Below, in pieces: positions 1-12,659 of a stretch of 64,000 bases of DNA. The translations under genes and the position numbers were made by a program. The notes under the pieces were generated by a model, which worked only from the letters and a program-made list of their open reading frames with translations, ran no database searches and was not told the DNA's origin. Source of the DNA: Gamsiella multidivaricata (Eukaryota > Mortierellomycota > Mortierellomycetes > Mortierellales > Mortierellaceae); NCBI RefSeq assembly GCF_025024155.1, contig NW_026251813.1:37080-101079 (forward strand), given 5' to 3'. How positions within the stretch are numbered: the stretch's first letter is position 1; every line of letters begins with the position of its first letter.

Positions 1-1518
1 TAGCGGTCGTATATCAAGAGTACACTCGGTTCTGTGGCTCATGGAAGAACAAGTTGTACGAACCTAAACCAGCGCCAGGAAGCATCTACAGATTGATACG
101 ATGCAGGGCATTAATAAAGATTCGTTTGTGATTGTTGTACATTCATGCAAATCGTACTGTCCCGCCATTTACTTTATGACAAGCTACATGAGAAAAGTAC
201 ATAAACGCGTAAAAAACTGGTTAGTAGTTGGCCTTGAATTAGAAATGGCAATCGCCTAGAAGCAGCAACATCATGGGTAGTTACCGTCGCCAATAAGGAC
301 TGTCCGCGAATGATACCAGGTCTTGAATAGCTTCTCCTCGAGAAAGACTTTCGAAGTCAACTCCTTAGGTGTAGCCTCAAAGATATCGCCCATCGTGCCT
401 CCCCATGGAATAGGCAGGTTCTCAAATTCCTTGATCGTGCCTTCGTTCGATTCCGGGCCCCACTCAGAGTTACGGAAATGCTGGTCCTTGGCTTCGGATT
501 CAGAGAGCTGGGTACTAAGACCCCAGCAGATTTGGTTATCTGCGACGCTGAAAACGCCCCACTGGATTAACAGCCAGCATGGTCAGGTTGAGTACATGTG
601 AGCATGTTGTGTGTATATTGGAACGACCAAGTGCGTATTCATGGCAACGAAAATGAACTTACGCTGCGCGCATCCTTCCCAAGCACCTGTGAAAAGTGTG
701 AATAGTCGTCCTTGAGCTGAGGGTACTTTTCAGGGTTTGGCGGGGTGGCGACACCGACCATGCTAACATACGCAATCGAAAGACTTTCCAAGTCTGATTT
801 TGGGAGAACTCCAGCTTCATCCAGTCGTTTGTAAAGGCTCTGTCGCACGCCGCTGTAAGCGCCGTCTGCTCCGATTAAGATATCGCCATGATAGCTGGTG
901 TTGTCAGAGCAATGGATATGGACCTTGTTATCTTTTTCCTCGGCGCGAAGGACTTTTTTGCCCAGAGTGATCTTCTCCGCGGGTACTTGTTTGCGAAGTA
1001 GCTCATAGAGCTTTGGTCTTGCGAATAGGAGGTTGTCATATCCTGAACTGAGCAACAAAAGGAGGAACTGGTTATTAAGTACGCAGAGTATCAATACAAA
1101 CAAGAGAGGGGGCAATTGCACCTACACTGTTTTGTGTCCACGCAGGTCGATGCCACCAGCCTGCTTCATGTTGCCATTGTAAAACTCCAGCCAAGGACAG
1201 GGCAACGACACCCTCTCGATCTCCTCCAGGAGTCCCAATTGCTCAAAGACGGGCAGAATGTTAGCTCCGAGAGTCATGGCGGCACTAAAAAGGAGTAGCA
1301 ACCAGAATGTACGTGTCAATTAATCAGCTGGACATCTTCGACTGCGAAAAAATAAGCTGAAGATCATACCCTAGAGAGCGCATTTCAGTAGCACGTTCAA
1401 AAATATGGTAGGGCACATCGATGCGCTCCAGGAGTGTTGCCAGTAAGAGGCCACCGAGGCCAGCTCCAACTATCAGGACTATTGGCACGGCCTTCGCTGG
1501 AGGATTTTGGTCTGACAT
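1..1518 (-). CDS. FAD-dependent monooxygenase, paralogue A (3' end outside window)
   Basis: Class A flavoprotein monooxygenase (PHBH fold), expected to use FAD and NAD(P)H to hydroxylate a small substrate that cannot be named from sequence. Exons on the minus strand: 1518-1370, 1284-1126, 1047-663, 561-285, 183-173 and 85-64. The last two are microexons of 11 and 22 nt. Exon 7 lies beyond base 1. Seen: N-terminal Rossmann motif VGAGLGG, the DG motif GADGAYSGVR, and LIGDG followed by ACHK and MLPGAG, which together form the GD/FAD-ribityl motif. The start is the ATG at 1518, 12 codons before the Rossmann strand, as in paralogues C and E. All six exons are open with matching phases, so it looks functional as far as it can be read. 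It is one of five paralogues in the window. Confidence 0.85.
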
Positions 1519-3472
1519 GAAAATCTTTGTGGTATGTTACAGAAGAGAGGAGAGGAGAGAAAGATGAATGAACACAAGAAATGCAGATGAATGCAGATGA
1601 ATGCAGATGAGATGATGAGTAGCAGAGTACACAAGCCCTGGAAGGGCACCGGCAGAGCATACCGAGAGACATCCAAAGACACATGCGACCATTAGAGTCG
1701 ATCGGTTGGACACAAAGTTGCACACATATCGTTTTCGAGGGCTCTGAAGTGCATATTTACCCGTCGCACAAGATCAGGTCGAGGCAATAGAATGCCCGCT
1801 CCTGTATCCCGCACCTGCTGACGGACATGATTAGTGTCGACCGGTTTGGTAGTAAGAAGCCTATGCCAGTAGTTGATGATACATCAAGAGAAACATAGAT
1901 CGAACGGTATCAAGCAACAGATCAACTGACGTGGCTTTATATACATTAAGAGTCCAGGAACAGGGGCGTATATATTTTGCTACAGTGAAAAAAAAAAAAG
2001 AAAAGAGCCAGTAGCATGCTGTTACATGAGGTTTCTCACCAACCCGGGGGAGAGAGTTTAGTATTCGCTCTCAAATGGATGGACAAGGGTTATCCCTGTT
2101 ACCAACTCGCAAGAGACTGCTTCAAATTACCCAACAAGGGATCGACTTGAAGATGGTGCGTGTTGCCTCTCAGGTGGAATGAACAAAATAGAGATTAAAG
2201 TAATGAATTTGGCGTTTAAGACTAGATCGATGCGGGAAGGCATTGCAGTATCTTCTTTAAGGCTCTTACTCGAAGGCCCAGAAAGAAAAAAAGCCATCTG
2301 GGTATGTGGAATAATGAGTGAGTAAGCGAAGTACTGATATGAAGTTGCAGTCGAGATCCGCGCTCCTAGGTATGTATCGCTGATATATCTCCTCTGCATA
2401 CCTAGAGGTTGCCATCTTTGCGCACTAATAATGTTCATTCTTAATTCCAAAGGATACGGCGTAGAGCCAACGATAGTGTAGATGTCATTTTGAAGAAGCC
2501 GCTGTAAAGCAACAAGGAGCAATCACAGCAGGTGCTGCTTCAGCTATAGTAGCTACAACAGAAACTAGGCAGCATGAAGGAACAAGAGGTGCCACCGCTG
2601 GATCGGTCTAGGTTTCAATTTGGTAAATTCGAAGTTGTACGTGATCAAGCAGGGGATATCAAATGCTCTTTCTCAGTAACCTGGAGAAACCATGTATCGA
2701 CAATGTTAGCGCCTTCAAATGTCTAGAGAATCAACTTACTAAATGAACACACGTCCATTCCTCAAATGGATTCATGGATCGCATTATTTATATGCAGGAT
2801 AGACTTCCTGGGCTGCCAGAGGATGTACAAAACGTATCGACAAATGTATGCACATGTCGATAAATGCTTTTACAGAGAATCAGAGTAATGGGGTTGATAA
2901 TAAAATAATTTGTTCCGCCGCACTTTTAGCTCCTAGAATAGCGGAACGGACATGTACGAATCGCGAGGTGTGTTTCATGGGAAGATCGGTTCACGATCTG
3001 ATCGTCTCTTTCAAGGGCAGCGAATCATTTTTTTTAGTAGTTTGTGGTCCCTGGTTGAGGAAAAAAAGGGTGGCCCGCTTGGGTATTGTGTAAAATCGAT
3101 ACAAAGCGTGGATAATCGCGGTTTTCCTGATAATGCAATTGAGGACTGTGGCGCAGATCTGGTATCCATTTCGATGAGCGATTGTGGCTGTGCTATTCTG
3201 GGTGGCAGCCGGATCTGTCCTCATGAACAGAAAATACCGTTTTTAACATTCATTCGCGAAAGGATGATACTCCTGCCGCTGTGGTCCAAGTACTTTTCTC
3301 CCAGCCAATCCTGTTGCAGGGGGAAAAAACCGCTGCCTCCCACCGATCAACCTCCGTTTCTGCCGGTGATATCCCTTTTGGTCTGCTCTGTCGTCTCTTT
3401 CCTTTCTGTTTCAACGGAATCTCCCTCTCCGCCTCTTCCCTTCTCTTTCCCTCCCTCCACCAAGAAAAAAGC
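1519..3472. other. Intergenic, no gene recognised
   Basis: About 1.95 kb between the divergent monooxygenase A and PAP2 genes. It holds a 10-bp direct repeat (atgcagatga three times, 1580-1609) and an A-run near 1988. Open frames here, such as 2127-2522 minus, show no recognisable domain. The last 200 bases before 3473 are pyrimidine-rich, as in many fungal promoters. Confidence 0.5.
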
Positions 3473-5149
3473 ATGTTCTCTGCACTCCGACTTGAGAGGC
3501 GTACGAGGGAGCTATGCAAGAGCTACGGCAAGGACTGGGGTCTGGTCCTACTCGTGCTCGCGGCATTTTCCCTCATTGACCAGGTCGAGCCATTCCATCG
3601 CCAATTCTCGGTCAAGGACATCACCATTCAGCATCCCTTTGCCAAACAGGAGACCATTCCGGACTGGCTACTCCTTGTAAGAAAGAAACGTGCACGAGAC
3701 CAGTTGCAAATACCTTCATGTTTCTCTCACCTTTTACACCTCCCATACTTTCGCGCTGCAATCTTCGCACCTCTAATCTAGTTGCTCTTTTTTTATATGT
3801 AGATCCTGGCATTCCTGCTGCCGCTGGGTATAATCGTTCTAATTGCCGTATTTCAGAGGAAGTCCTATACGGACTTGCACAATGGCTTCTTGGGCCTGTT
3901 CCTCACCCAGGCCTTGGTTCTCATTGTCACGGATAGTGTCAAGGTATGAAAGCAGAAACAATGCTTGCATCTATGTTGTACGTATTGGTATACAGATGTG
4001 GGACATCTGGACATGCAGGCAGCTCAATCGGGCATTGTCATTCCCATAACAAAAAAAAGAAAAAAAAAAAAGAGCGCGGGCAGAAACCCCTTGAAGGCGT
4101 GTGGTCCATCTGAAAGTAACTGTAACCTTACTCCCACGCAGTTGTGCCCAATTGCACCAATTGAACCAGAAAGATTCGTTCGTGAGAGACCTCTGTGTTG
4201 TAATAGTTGTCAAATCTCTCCCGCAGGCCTACCTTATCGCGGTTGTGCGGTTGTGCTTATCTCACCAATTCTTGCGGTCCTCTCGCGCTCTCTCTTTCCC
4301 CCCTCTCTGTTGTTTCTCTCCTCGGAAAAATTACAAAGGACCAAAGCTAATGAAGCGTACACAGTTGCTAAGCTCCACCCTCGTGTTCGTATTCTCTGGA
4401 TGCTCAAATGATCATAGATCACAGTCGGTAGACCGAGGCCAGACTTTCTCGACCGATGCCTATCCCTGTATGACAACACCTATGCTGGCACGCCATTGCA
4501 TCTCCTTACGGACCCGCCTAACCTCCTGTCCAACTCGAGCATCTGCACGCGGGCGGATCTCCTTCGGGATGGTTTTAAAGCTTTCCCCTCTGGCCACTCA
4601 TCCTTCTCATTTGGAGGACTCGGATACGTGTCCATGTACTTAGCCGGCAAACTGCATCTGTTTGATGAGCGCGGCCATATTTACAAGTCGCTCGTAGTTC
4701 TAGCGCCATTGATATTGGCTGCGCTGATTGCGACCTCCAGAGTATCGGACTACAGACATCACTGGGAAGACGTGACGGCAGGCTCCTTTATCGGTGGAGT
4801 TTTCGCTGTCTTTGCCTACCGCCAGTACTACCCCTCCCTAGGCTCTGTGAAGTCCGATCGTCCATTCTCGCCAAGAGTCCAGGAGGAACTCTTGCCTGTG
4901 GGCAACCTCATAGGAGCTTTTCATAGTCGTCATAATCGCTATAGAGATGCCGATGACGATATGAATGGCTTGCTTGATGGTGATGATACTATCGCCCATG
5001 ATTCACCAGAGAGTGGTGGATCGGACTTAGGATTTTCACAGTTCTTCCGACGAGACCCCGATGATAACATGCCGACCGGAAATGGTCAACGAGGTCCAAA
5101 CAAAAACCATGGGAACAGTGGCACAGACGGGCGCTCCGTTGCTGTTTGA
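3473..5149 (+). CDS. PAP2-family lipid phosphatase (DPP1/LPP-like)
   Basis: Integral membrane phosphatase expected to dephosphorylate phosphatidate, diacylglycerol pyrophosphate or lysophosphatidate. Exons 3473-3676, 3803-3943 and 4418-5149 join in phase to 358 aa. All three PAP2 signature motifs are visible: KITVGRPRP (K-x6-RP, created by the exon 2/3 junction), FPSGHSS (PSGH), and SRVSDYRHHWEDV (SR-x5-H-x3-D). About six hydrophobic segments flank them, starting with WGLVLLVLAAFSLI. The C-terminal ~90 residues are acidic and hydrophilic, probably a cytosolic tail. The 474-nt second intron is longer than its neighbours; its acceptor (tcatag) was chosen because it restores the motif in frame. 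An AATAAA lies at 5212. Which lipid is used cannot be decided from sequence. Confidence 0.9.
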
Positions 5150-5894
5150 GGAACCACGCGTTTTTGGTGGAAAGATACCCAACCTTCAACTCATGCCATT
5201 TATTACATGTAAATAAACCCTTTGATCGTCACGACTTGGCACCTTGAAAGTGTCTGATGCCACTAACGTTGATCCCCTTGCTACTTCAAAAGAAATGACA
5301 TCAAACTCACGAGTGATCGACGTTGGTATGAACCGCCATCGAAAGTCACTTTGGCAGATACCGTCATCGACTTCTACTTCAGGTCAAACGGTCTGCTTCG
5401 TGAGGGTAAAGGGCGAAATTCGACATCAAAACCAGTTTAGGATAAGACCGAATGATGGGCGACACGGCACCAAAAGGCCAAGGGCCAAGTTGGCCGTTGG
5501 CCAAGCCGTACAACCAATATCCAAATAGCCACCGGGGAATTGGGTCGCGTTCAAAAGGCGAGAGTTGATCGAGGGTCCCTCGTTTTGGTTTGGTTACTCT
5601 TGCCAATATTATTATTTTCCCTCCCCTCTTATATCTAAGGTATCCAGCGGCGGTATCCTCTGCCCTGCATTTCGGTTATCATAGTCCTCTTTTCACAACG
5701 ACCCCCCATTTGCTACATTCAAGGCGCGTCTCTATTTCACCCATACCAAAACGAACGAGTAACACCAACGCTAAGGATAACACTCAGTGTTCGGCCATAT
5801 TGTCAACCCTGCAGCCAAAACACTTGAAAAAAACTGGCTCGTTTTTTGCGCCTTGTGTTCACAGTGTCGTACGCCCGCAAAAGATCTATATGAG
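5150..5894. other. Intergenic, no gene recognised
   Basis: Holds the PAP2 3' end with AATAAA at 5212 and the upstream region of the aspartic protease. No coding pattern or RNA gene was seen. Confidence 0.5.
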
Positions 5895-7323
5895 ATGAAA
5901 ATACCTAAGGCAACTCTGTGCACACTAACAGCCTCAATCAGCTGCATAGTGGGAGTAGCAGAGGCAGGTGCTTTCAAGTACGTATCTTAAAAGAACGCAG
6001 TACTACTCTTGTAGGGGCTCCTACAGTTAATTAACAACTGACATCTCGCCGCAAATAAATATTATCGACTGCAGGGTCCCGATTCACAGAAACGAGCGCC
6101 ATCGTCCGAACACCCGTGCGCACGCGTTCAAGACACTGAAAAAATATGGACATCATCACCGGCTCAGTCCCCGGGCATTCGGTCGTCAGCCCGTAACGGA
6201 TGTGGAAAATGATGTCGAGGTATGTACTCCATATTTCTGTGCTTGATGCAATCGATCGACTTTTATTTTGACGTTTTCTTAACTTGCTGTCATTTTTGTG
6301 CACTTTCCTTAGTACTATGGCATCGTAGGCATTGGGACACCACCGCAGATGTTCAAATTGGACATGGATACCGGCTCCTCCGATCTCTGGGTCCCTTCAT
6401 TAAAATGCGACCGTCACAACATCAAATGCGCGCGCCATACGCGCTTTAACCCATCGTTGTCGTCCACGATCGTTGAGCTCCAGACACCCTGGAAGATTGG
6501 TTATGGCGACGGATCTACTGTCAGCGGACACTTGGCTGTGGACCGGATCGAGTTTGCGGAAATCGCGATCGAGAACCAGTTGTTTGGCATGGCAGACCGG
6601 GAATCCAGCAGCTTCCTCGACGACGTGGTCGATGGTGTCTTTGGACTAGGTTTTCCCTCGCTGTCGGCGCTAATCATCGAAAATCAAAAGGAAGCAGAGG
6701 CCAAGGCCAAGGGACCGATCAGCAATACTGTGTTGAGTAGTATTCTAAATCATGAGCTGGTCCCCGCACCAGTCTTTGGGGTGTGGTTAGGAAACGGAGA
6801 TGGACCCACGACGGATCCTAATGGTGGAGACGGTGAGTTCATATTTGGATCGATCGATACCAGTCGGTTTGAAGGTGAACTCACGTTTCTGCCGATCACG
6901 AACCGCAAGTACTGGCAGATCAAAGTGGACGGGGTCAAGCTGGACAGACAGATGGATATGTCGATCCACGGAGACACGATCATTGACACTGGCACGACGT
7001 TGCTGGTATTCCCGATTGCACATGCGAAGAAGATTAACAAGGCCATTGGGGCTGTGTCGGACCCGTGGGAGGGATGGGTTTTACCATGCGACTCGAACAG
7101 GGTGGGGTCACTTGATTTTGAGATGGGCGGTAGCCGGTTTTCGGTCCAGAGAAAGGATTTGGTACGGGAGCAGGTCAAGAACAAAGCGGGATGGTGCTAC
7201 AGCGCCGTTACGGCAACCCCTGGCGACGTGATGATCTTTGGAGACGTATTTATCCGTAACAACTACTGCGTCTTCGACGTTGAGCATCTCTCGATCGGCC
7301 TTGCGCCCATTCGCAGACAATAG
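5895..7323 (+). CDS. Pepsin-like aspartic protease (family A1)
   Basis: Secreted or vacuolar endopeptidase, 412 aa from exons 5895-5977, 6075-6219 and 6313-7323. The protein opens with a signal peptide (MKIPKATLCTLTASISCIVG, then VAEAGA), followed by a basic His/Arg-rich propeptide of about 50 residues. The mature domain starts near YYGIVGIGTPPQ. Both catalytic aspartates are visible: DTGSSDLW at about D95 and DTGTTLL at about D301. The flap contains GYGDGST. The length fits rhizopuspepsin and proteinase A relatives. No GPI or membrane anchor is visible at the C-terminus, so a soluble enzyme is likely. Vacuolar and extracellular location cannot be told apart. Confidence 0.93.
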
Positions 7324-7529
7324 TATCAATATAATTCTTCCTATAGTACATGCTTGCATGCAGGCCGACCAATCAACATGACATAGTGCAACACGGTTCC
7401 TCGCGTCAAATAACGCCACCAATTCAACTGAGCCGAGAAGGAATTCCCACCTGCTTCTCATCCTCCCTATACTCATATTCATTCCCCATTCCGCTTCGAC
7501 CTCCACTTGACATCCGATTCCTCATCGCC

Positions 7530-9005
7530 ATGTGCATTCTACTCTGGACGCTGCCCGACAGCAACCACCCTCGCTTCAAGTTGTAAAGACCTTTGCTTTT
7601 GCTTCTATCTCAGCTCCGTACACTTCCATTTGCATTCCTTCTTTTAGCCATTGCATAACATCTATCTCTTCCTCTTGCTTTCAACAGTGCATTCGCAAGT
7701 AACCGCGATGAATTCATGGCCCGTAAGGCCTCGCGTGCTGCGTTCTGGGACCTGAATTCTATTCTTAAGCGAGCCAGCTTGCCCTCAGAATCATTGGCTG
7801 GTTCTCCAGAGGCACCATCTTTCGGCTTACAGTCGAACGACACCGCAGTCGGCATCCTTTCTGGTCAGGATCTTCAGCCTTCGCAGGCAGAAAACTACAC
7901 CATTAAAGAGACCGAGATGGACGCTGTCACAGAAGAAGAAAGGATCACCATGACCCTCTTGACCAACGATGTACCTGGCACCTGGCTAGGTATTACAACC
8001 CACGGCGATTTGGTGGCATTGACCAATTATCGAGAGACCATGGCATACATGGCTCAAACCCGGGGACCAAAGCTATCGAGAGGCAAAGTGTGTGGCGAGT
8101 ACTTGATCACGATGGCGGCTGCGCACTTTGGCTCGAACTCGGATCTGTCCAAGAATGGCTCTCTAGCTGAGGATCGAGCCGAACAATGGATCAGGAAGCG
8201 GGGTGTGGGCTGGGAGGATGAATTTGAAGGGTTGAACTTATTGGTGGTACAGAATTCTGGAGACCAGCAATGCGTTGGCGGCAACCGAGAGGGATCCGGT
8301 CTATCTATCTTCAAGAAGAAACAGAACACTGCGAATGAAAATGAAGCGGCAGCGCGCAACAAGCGAGTGATTTCACCAGGATCTGTTGTCGGTGTGAGCA
8401 ACTCTGTCTTTTCTCGACCATGGACCAAGGTCGAAATTGGTGTGGGGGCTCTGGAGAAAGTCTTGAACGACAGTCTGACATTGTTCGGTACCGGACGCCA
8501 TGCCTCGTTTCAATCTCAATCCCGAGTGGATTCACAGCCAACATCTCCAGCAACACCGGGGCCCATCGTGGACGGCCAACCCTTGGACGATGACACCAAG
8601 GAATTGGCATGGTTAGTAGTCGAGATGTTGACACTCCTGCGTGTTAATACCAAACCTTATCCAAAGGAAGGATTGGAGCTTCTGAGCGCCTTGATGGGTC
8701 TCCGAGAGCGCGTCTTCATTCCCAGGATTACAATGGGCAGTGAGTACGGTACGAGGTCCAGCACGGTGGTTCTGTTTGGACGTGATAGTCGGCTTGCGGT
8801 GTATGTGGAGAAGATATGGTATGGTCCAATTGATGAGACTACGGGCGAGCGGGTCGAGTTTGCAGCCGACAGTGCTGAGGGATTGATATGGTGGCAGGGT
8901 TATGTGGGTCAGCCAAAGGAAGAATGGAAGTGCATCGAGGGGCAGGAACTCGAGAATTTAATCCGCATCGCCAAGGGCGTACAGCAGGTCAAAATGCACA
9001 GCTAA
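7530..9005 (+). CDS. TANGO2: TANGO2/NRDE family protein
   Basis: Two exons, 7530-7582 and 7688-9005, give 456 aa. The first exon encodes MCILLWTL and the splice creates the family hallmark FASNRDEF near residue 25. A WLGITTHG strand follows, as in PF05742 (NRDE) proteins. Members are Ntn-hydrolase-like; in animals they affect Golgi and ER organisation, mitochondrial metabolism and haem handling, and the chemistry is not settled. This protein is longer than animal TANGO2 (about 276 aa), with low-complexity insertions in the middle and a C-terminal strand region ending near 9005. The start is the ATG beginning the conserved MCI motif; the larger frame starting at 7716 lacks it. A polyadenylation-like aataaa follows the stop directly. 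Confidence 0.88.
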
Positions 9006-9248
9006 AATAAACAACTTGGAACATTTTCTCTCGACAGAGCAGCGTTGTCCGCATGTCGAAAAGACCAGTGGATCAAAAGTTGTAGGCATTCATCAACAAG
9101 GCCCTTTACTATGAGGGACCTCGTTATTTGACAAAAATTCGGCGTTCTGATTGGCCAGAAGCTTGTGACTGCCGATTATATGTTCTGATTGGTGGCAAAA
9201 ACTTACTAGGGATAAACGGCACCGTAAAATGGGCTTCAAATCATGAAT
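9006..9248. other. Fanzor 3' flank; candidate element end or guide-RNA region
   Basis: Spacer of 243 bp between the convergent TANGO2 and Fanzor stops. It contains two copies of gttctgattgg (about 9145 and 9181) and a 13-bp motif, ttatttgacaaaa (9124-9136), repeated in the same orientation at 16065-16077. TnpB and Fanzor guide RNAs usually overlap the nuclease gene's 3' end and flank, so this is where one would be expected. No RNA can be proved from the sequence. Confidence 0.3.
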
Positions 9249-12200
9249 TTAAAGCGTCGTTATTGTTGATGTTGTTGTTTTGTCGACAAGCTTGGCCCTT
9301 TCATAGTCAAGAGGAGCGGGCCACTGCCCATTGCGGAGAAACTGCAACACAGCGTTGGACATATTCGTGGCAGCGTTGTGGTCCCGGTCGCGCTCCCACT
9401 TGCACTCGTCGCAGATTACCGACCGGCCCCGGACTCCCATCCGAAAGTGGCACGAACAGCAAAAAATCGACGTCCGGAACTCTGGAATCTTGACCAACTC
9501 GATCACCATTGGTGTCTTCTTGTTCCTTGCCAAGTCCTTAACGAGATCCCGAGTCTAGTAATGCCAGGAGAAGCCAAAATATTAGAATCATTCAATTGCC
9601 ACTCGCTTCTCTCAGAAAAGTCTTCAATGCTTGCCTGTCGTATTAAGTTCCTGGTAAACTTACTGCCGCCGTGGCTCTGACCTTTCCAACCACGGAAATC
9701 ACCATCACCTAGCCCGATCACGAGTGGCGACTGCAGAAAGGCATTACGCTTGTCGTCCGGCAGAGTATTCAAATTCAGAAATCCTCGTTCGAAGAGAGAT
9801 CTGGCGATCTTCTTCCGACGCCTCGTCAACGACTTGGAATTTAGGAGCGTTTTGCGCTCAATCTCCGGTCGTTTATTTACCTCGTCCATGAGTCGCAGAT
9901 ATGGCGCCCAATCGTATTCTTTTACATTCGGCAATCCATCGAAAAATGCCATGGAACCCTTGATATCGTCATCAAGATGGTGGAGCACATCCGCGAGATC
10001 CTTATCTGATAGTTGCCGATCGGGGACATGCTTCCGCATCTGTAGGATCGCGGTTGTAGCCTTATCAAGGTCATGCCGCAGGGCCTCTCTATAGTCGTAC
10101 TTGTCTTGCTTGAACCTAGCGCCGCCATAAAAGGATCGGAGAGTCGACGCCTTTTTTGCTACATTGACGAGATGGACCTTGACAGCAGACTCGTAGTCCT
10201 GTATCGCCTTTTCCACGGCCTTGGTAATCGGCGTTATTGTATCTTGGCTGCTGCTGGTGATCCCTGAATCACCTTCCATAATAACGTCCGAGTCACCAAC
10301 AACCAACTTGGCTTCGACGGGCTTTTGTTGCACGAGCCTATCTTCGATTTCCGTTAACCCCGCATCGATCTTTATACGGCTCTGTTGTTTGCGGTATCTT
10401 CGGTCGATATCATCCCGTGGGCCGCGGGGGATGTTCAGGTTGATATTTTCCTTTTCATAGCTAGAGTGAATAAGGGTAGCAGTGGCGGTACTGGCAATCC
10501 CGGGGTCTACACAAAGACTCCGTATTCCAACCTCGTCGTTTGTATTTCGGAGGAGACTGTCGACCTTCTCTGGCTGTCAAATTTTTTGGATACATACGAC
10601 CATCCTTGTATCATTGGCACGGTTGACCAGGGGAAGACTGTGTTGAAGACTGTGTTGGATGTTGGTACTGGGGGTGATATTGATGAAGCTGTTGTGGATT
10701 CAACGATTTCAGCATCCGTCATCGTGGTTGGAGGCTTTGATCGCCTACCCACCGTCAATTTGTATGCCATGACTCGTAGGTCATGACCGTTGGTCGAAAG
10801 GTTGCCAGTAAGTACATACTTTTGTCGCGGTTGCCCCGGTTTAGATTTGTCGATCTGCTCTTGGTATTTTTCCGGACGTTGAAGACTTTGGCGAATAAGA
10901 TCCTTGAATTCGAGTTTGCTGCTTGCGTACCGGGGATCTTTTGCCTCCATTTTCTCCAGAGCTGTTCTTGCTTCTTTGATTGTGCTCACGTCGTCGGACT
11001 TGAAGACAACCTTGGTCTTGAGGCACTTTTGCTGGAGTGCGGATGGTGGATTGGGAGATGAGGAGGAGGAGGCAGGGCCACAGCTGCCATTGGCCCACAG
11101 CATGTTGGCTCCTCTACGGTAGCTCGTATTCTTGCCATTAAGGAAAAGGAAGAAGGACAATCGACCGACCTCGTCCTGTGTGTTCTTTTCAGCAGATGTC
11201 TTGGATCCAAAGACATCATCAAGTATTTTTGCAAGCGAGCATTGCTTTTCCTGCTCGGCACTACTTAATCGGCGTATTTTTTTGGCGATTGGTGTGAGCC
11301 TGTTGTTCCTTTGGTCCATTCTGAAATCTTTCAAAAGGCAGCAGACAAGCTGACGCTCCGTGAAGGAAAAGAAACCGTCCTCATAACCGATTTGTGGTAA
11401 GATTTTGATTTGAGCCTTCGCTGGCAAAATCAGATTCAGGATAAGGTGAATACTGACACAATCGTGCTCCCGCGACCGCCCTGTCGTATCGTCGATAGAG
11501 TCCAAAATGGCCTTCCCGTTCTCAGAAGAGGCCCAAGAGGGATTGTGCATTAATGCCTATAATGAGTAGTCAGAGTAGTGAGGCCAGTGTCCGCGTGCAT
11601 GATTGAAACGAGATGGCTCTTATTAAGATGACTTACCCGCTTCTTAAGTTCCAATGAAAACTTGTAGAGATGGCCTCCTACCATATCGGACAGTGTTCTC
11701 GCACACTGGCTCATGAAGGAGCCTTCACAGAGGTCTCTATCCTTCAGTCGGAATGGTGGTGCCTGGCGTTGCAAGGTGATCTGTAAATACTCCTGAAAAA
11801 TCTTGTCGGACGCCATTAATGCAGGTGAACTAGCCTTCTTGAGATCGGAATCGTCACTGTCCCATCTGATTAACCGATTCAAAAGCCGCTGAAAAAATGA
11901 ATCTCGTTTACCCTTCAATAGGATATTGTTGAAGTGTTCCATTCTTTTGTCGCGATGCACTCGTCCTCGATCTTCGTCAATTGCTGGGAATGTTCCGAAC
12001 GTTCTTGCTATGTAGAGATTGGTCACCAAAAGGCCCTCGCGTAGCAAATTAGTATGGACTCTTGCCATCGTCTGCATGGTCTCGAGGAGATGGTCCAATA
12101 AGAGGCTACGGTCCTGGTCATTCATGCAAGGGAACGACTCTTTGAGACTGTGAATAAGACACGACTCAATCCGACCAGGCCTCATTGCGCGCATTGGATG

Positions 12201-12625
12201 CAAAGATGCAACAGCGTCGACCATCAGGTTTGTTGGGTTGATCTTGCGGGGAACAGCGTTCTCGTTCAGTGGTACATCGGCATCACGAGCCTCCCTGGAG
12301 CTCTTGGTATATGTAATCTTCTTGAATGCCCTTTTCTTGGGACGTTCTGCATCGATAGGCTAGTCCTCAGCTTGTTGATCCCCTCGTAATCGCTTCCGTT
12401 ACCAGAATTGTCGTCAGAGTTGTTGTCAGAGTTGTTGTCAGAGTTGTCGTCAGAGTTGTTGTCAGAGTTGTCTCCAGACTCATTTCCGTTCATTGTATTC
12501 TCTTCAGCTGAGACAGCAAGAGGAGCAAGGAGGTTCACCACTGCGGCATCATTCGAGATATCTGCATTGTCTGGGAATGTATCATGATCGTCGTCGTCGT
12601 CGTGATCTATGAGCACACTAGCCAT
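9249..12625 (-). CDS. Fanzor nuclease (eukaryotic TnpB homologue)
   Basis: Putative RNA-guided DNA endonuclease of the TnpB/Fanzor family. Four exons fit in phase: 12359-11637, 11556-10749, 10569-9635 and 9554-9249 (about 923 aa). Seen in order: a long helical N-terminal part, a beta-type segment LSTNGHDLRVMAYKL, RuvC-I CVDPG (Asp codon near 10505), the Fanzor-typical LGDGDFRGWKG, a Glu-containing strand VIELVKIPEFRTS, a zinc ribbon CCSC...CDEC, and RuvC-III DRDHNAATN. The last intron (9634-9555) uses a GC-AG pair with an AG|GCAAG donor, chosen because no GT donor keeps frame. An Asp/Asn/Ser-repeat acidic segment starting at ATG 12625 lies directly upstream, but in another frame near 12360. 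Either an exon junction is missed, an indel exists, or the real start differs. No other stop interrupts it. A DDE transposase lies upstream on the same strand. Confidence 0.85.
12401..12484 (-). repeat. 9/12-bp coding repeat (Asp-Asn-Ser)
   Basis: Imperfect tandem units of gacaactct/gacgacaac type encode a run of D, N and S residues in the acidic N-terminal segment attached to the Fanzor gene. Units are multiples of three, so copy changes alone would not cause the frame change near 12360. Confidence 0.7.
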
Positions 12626-12659
12626 GGATCCGGGCCGACCGATGGTCCGATCTTTCACG

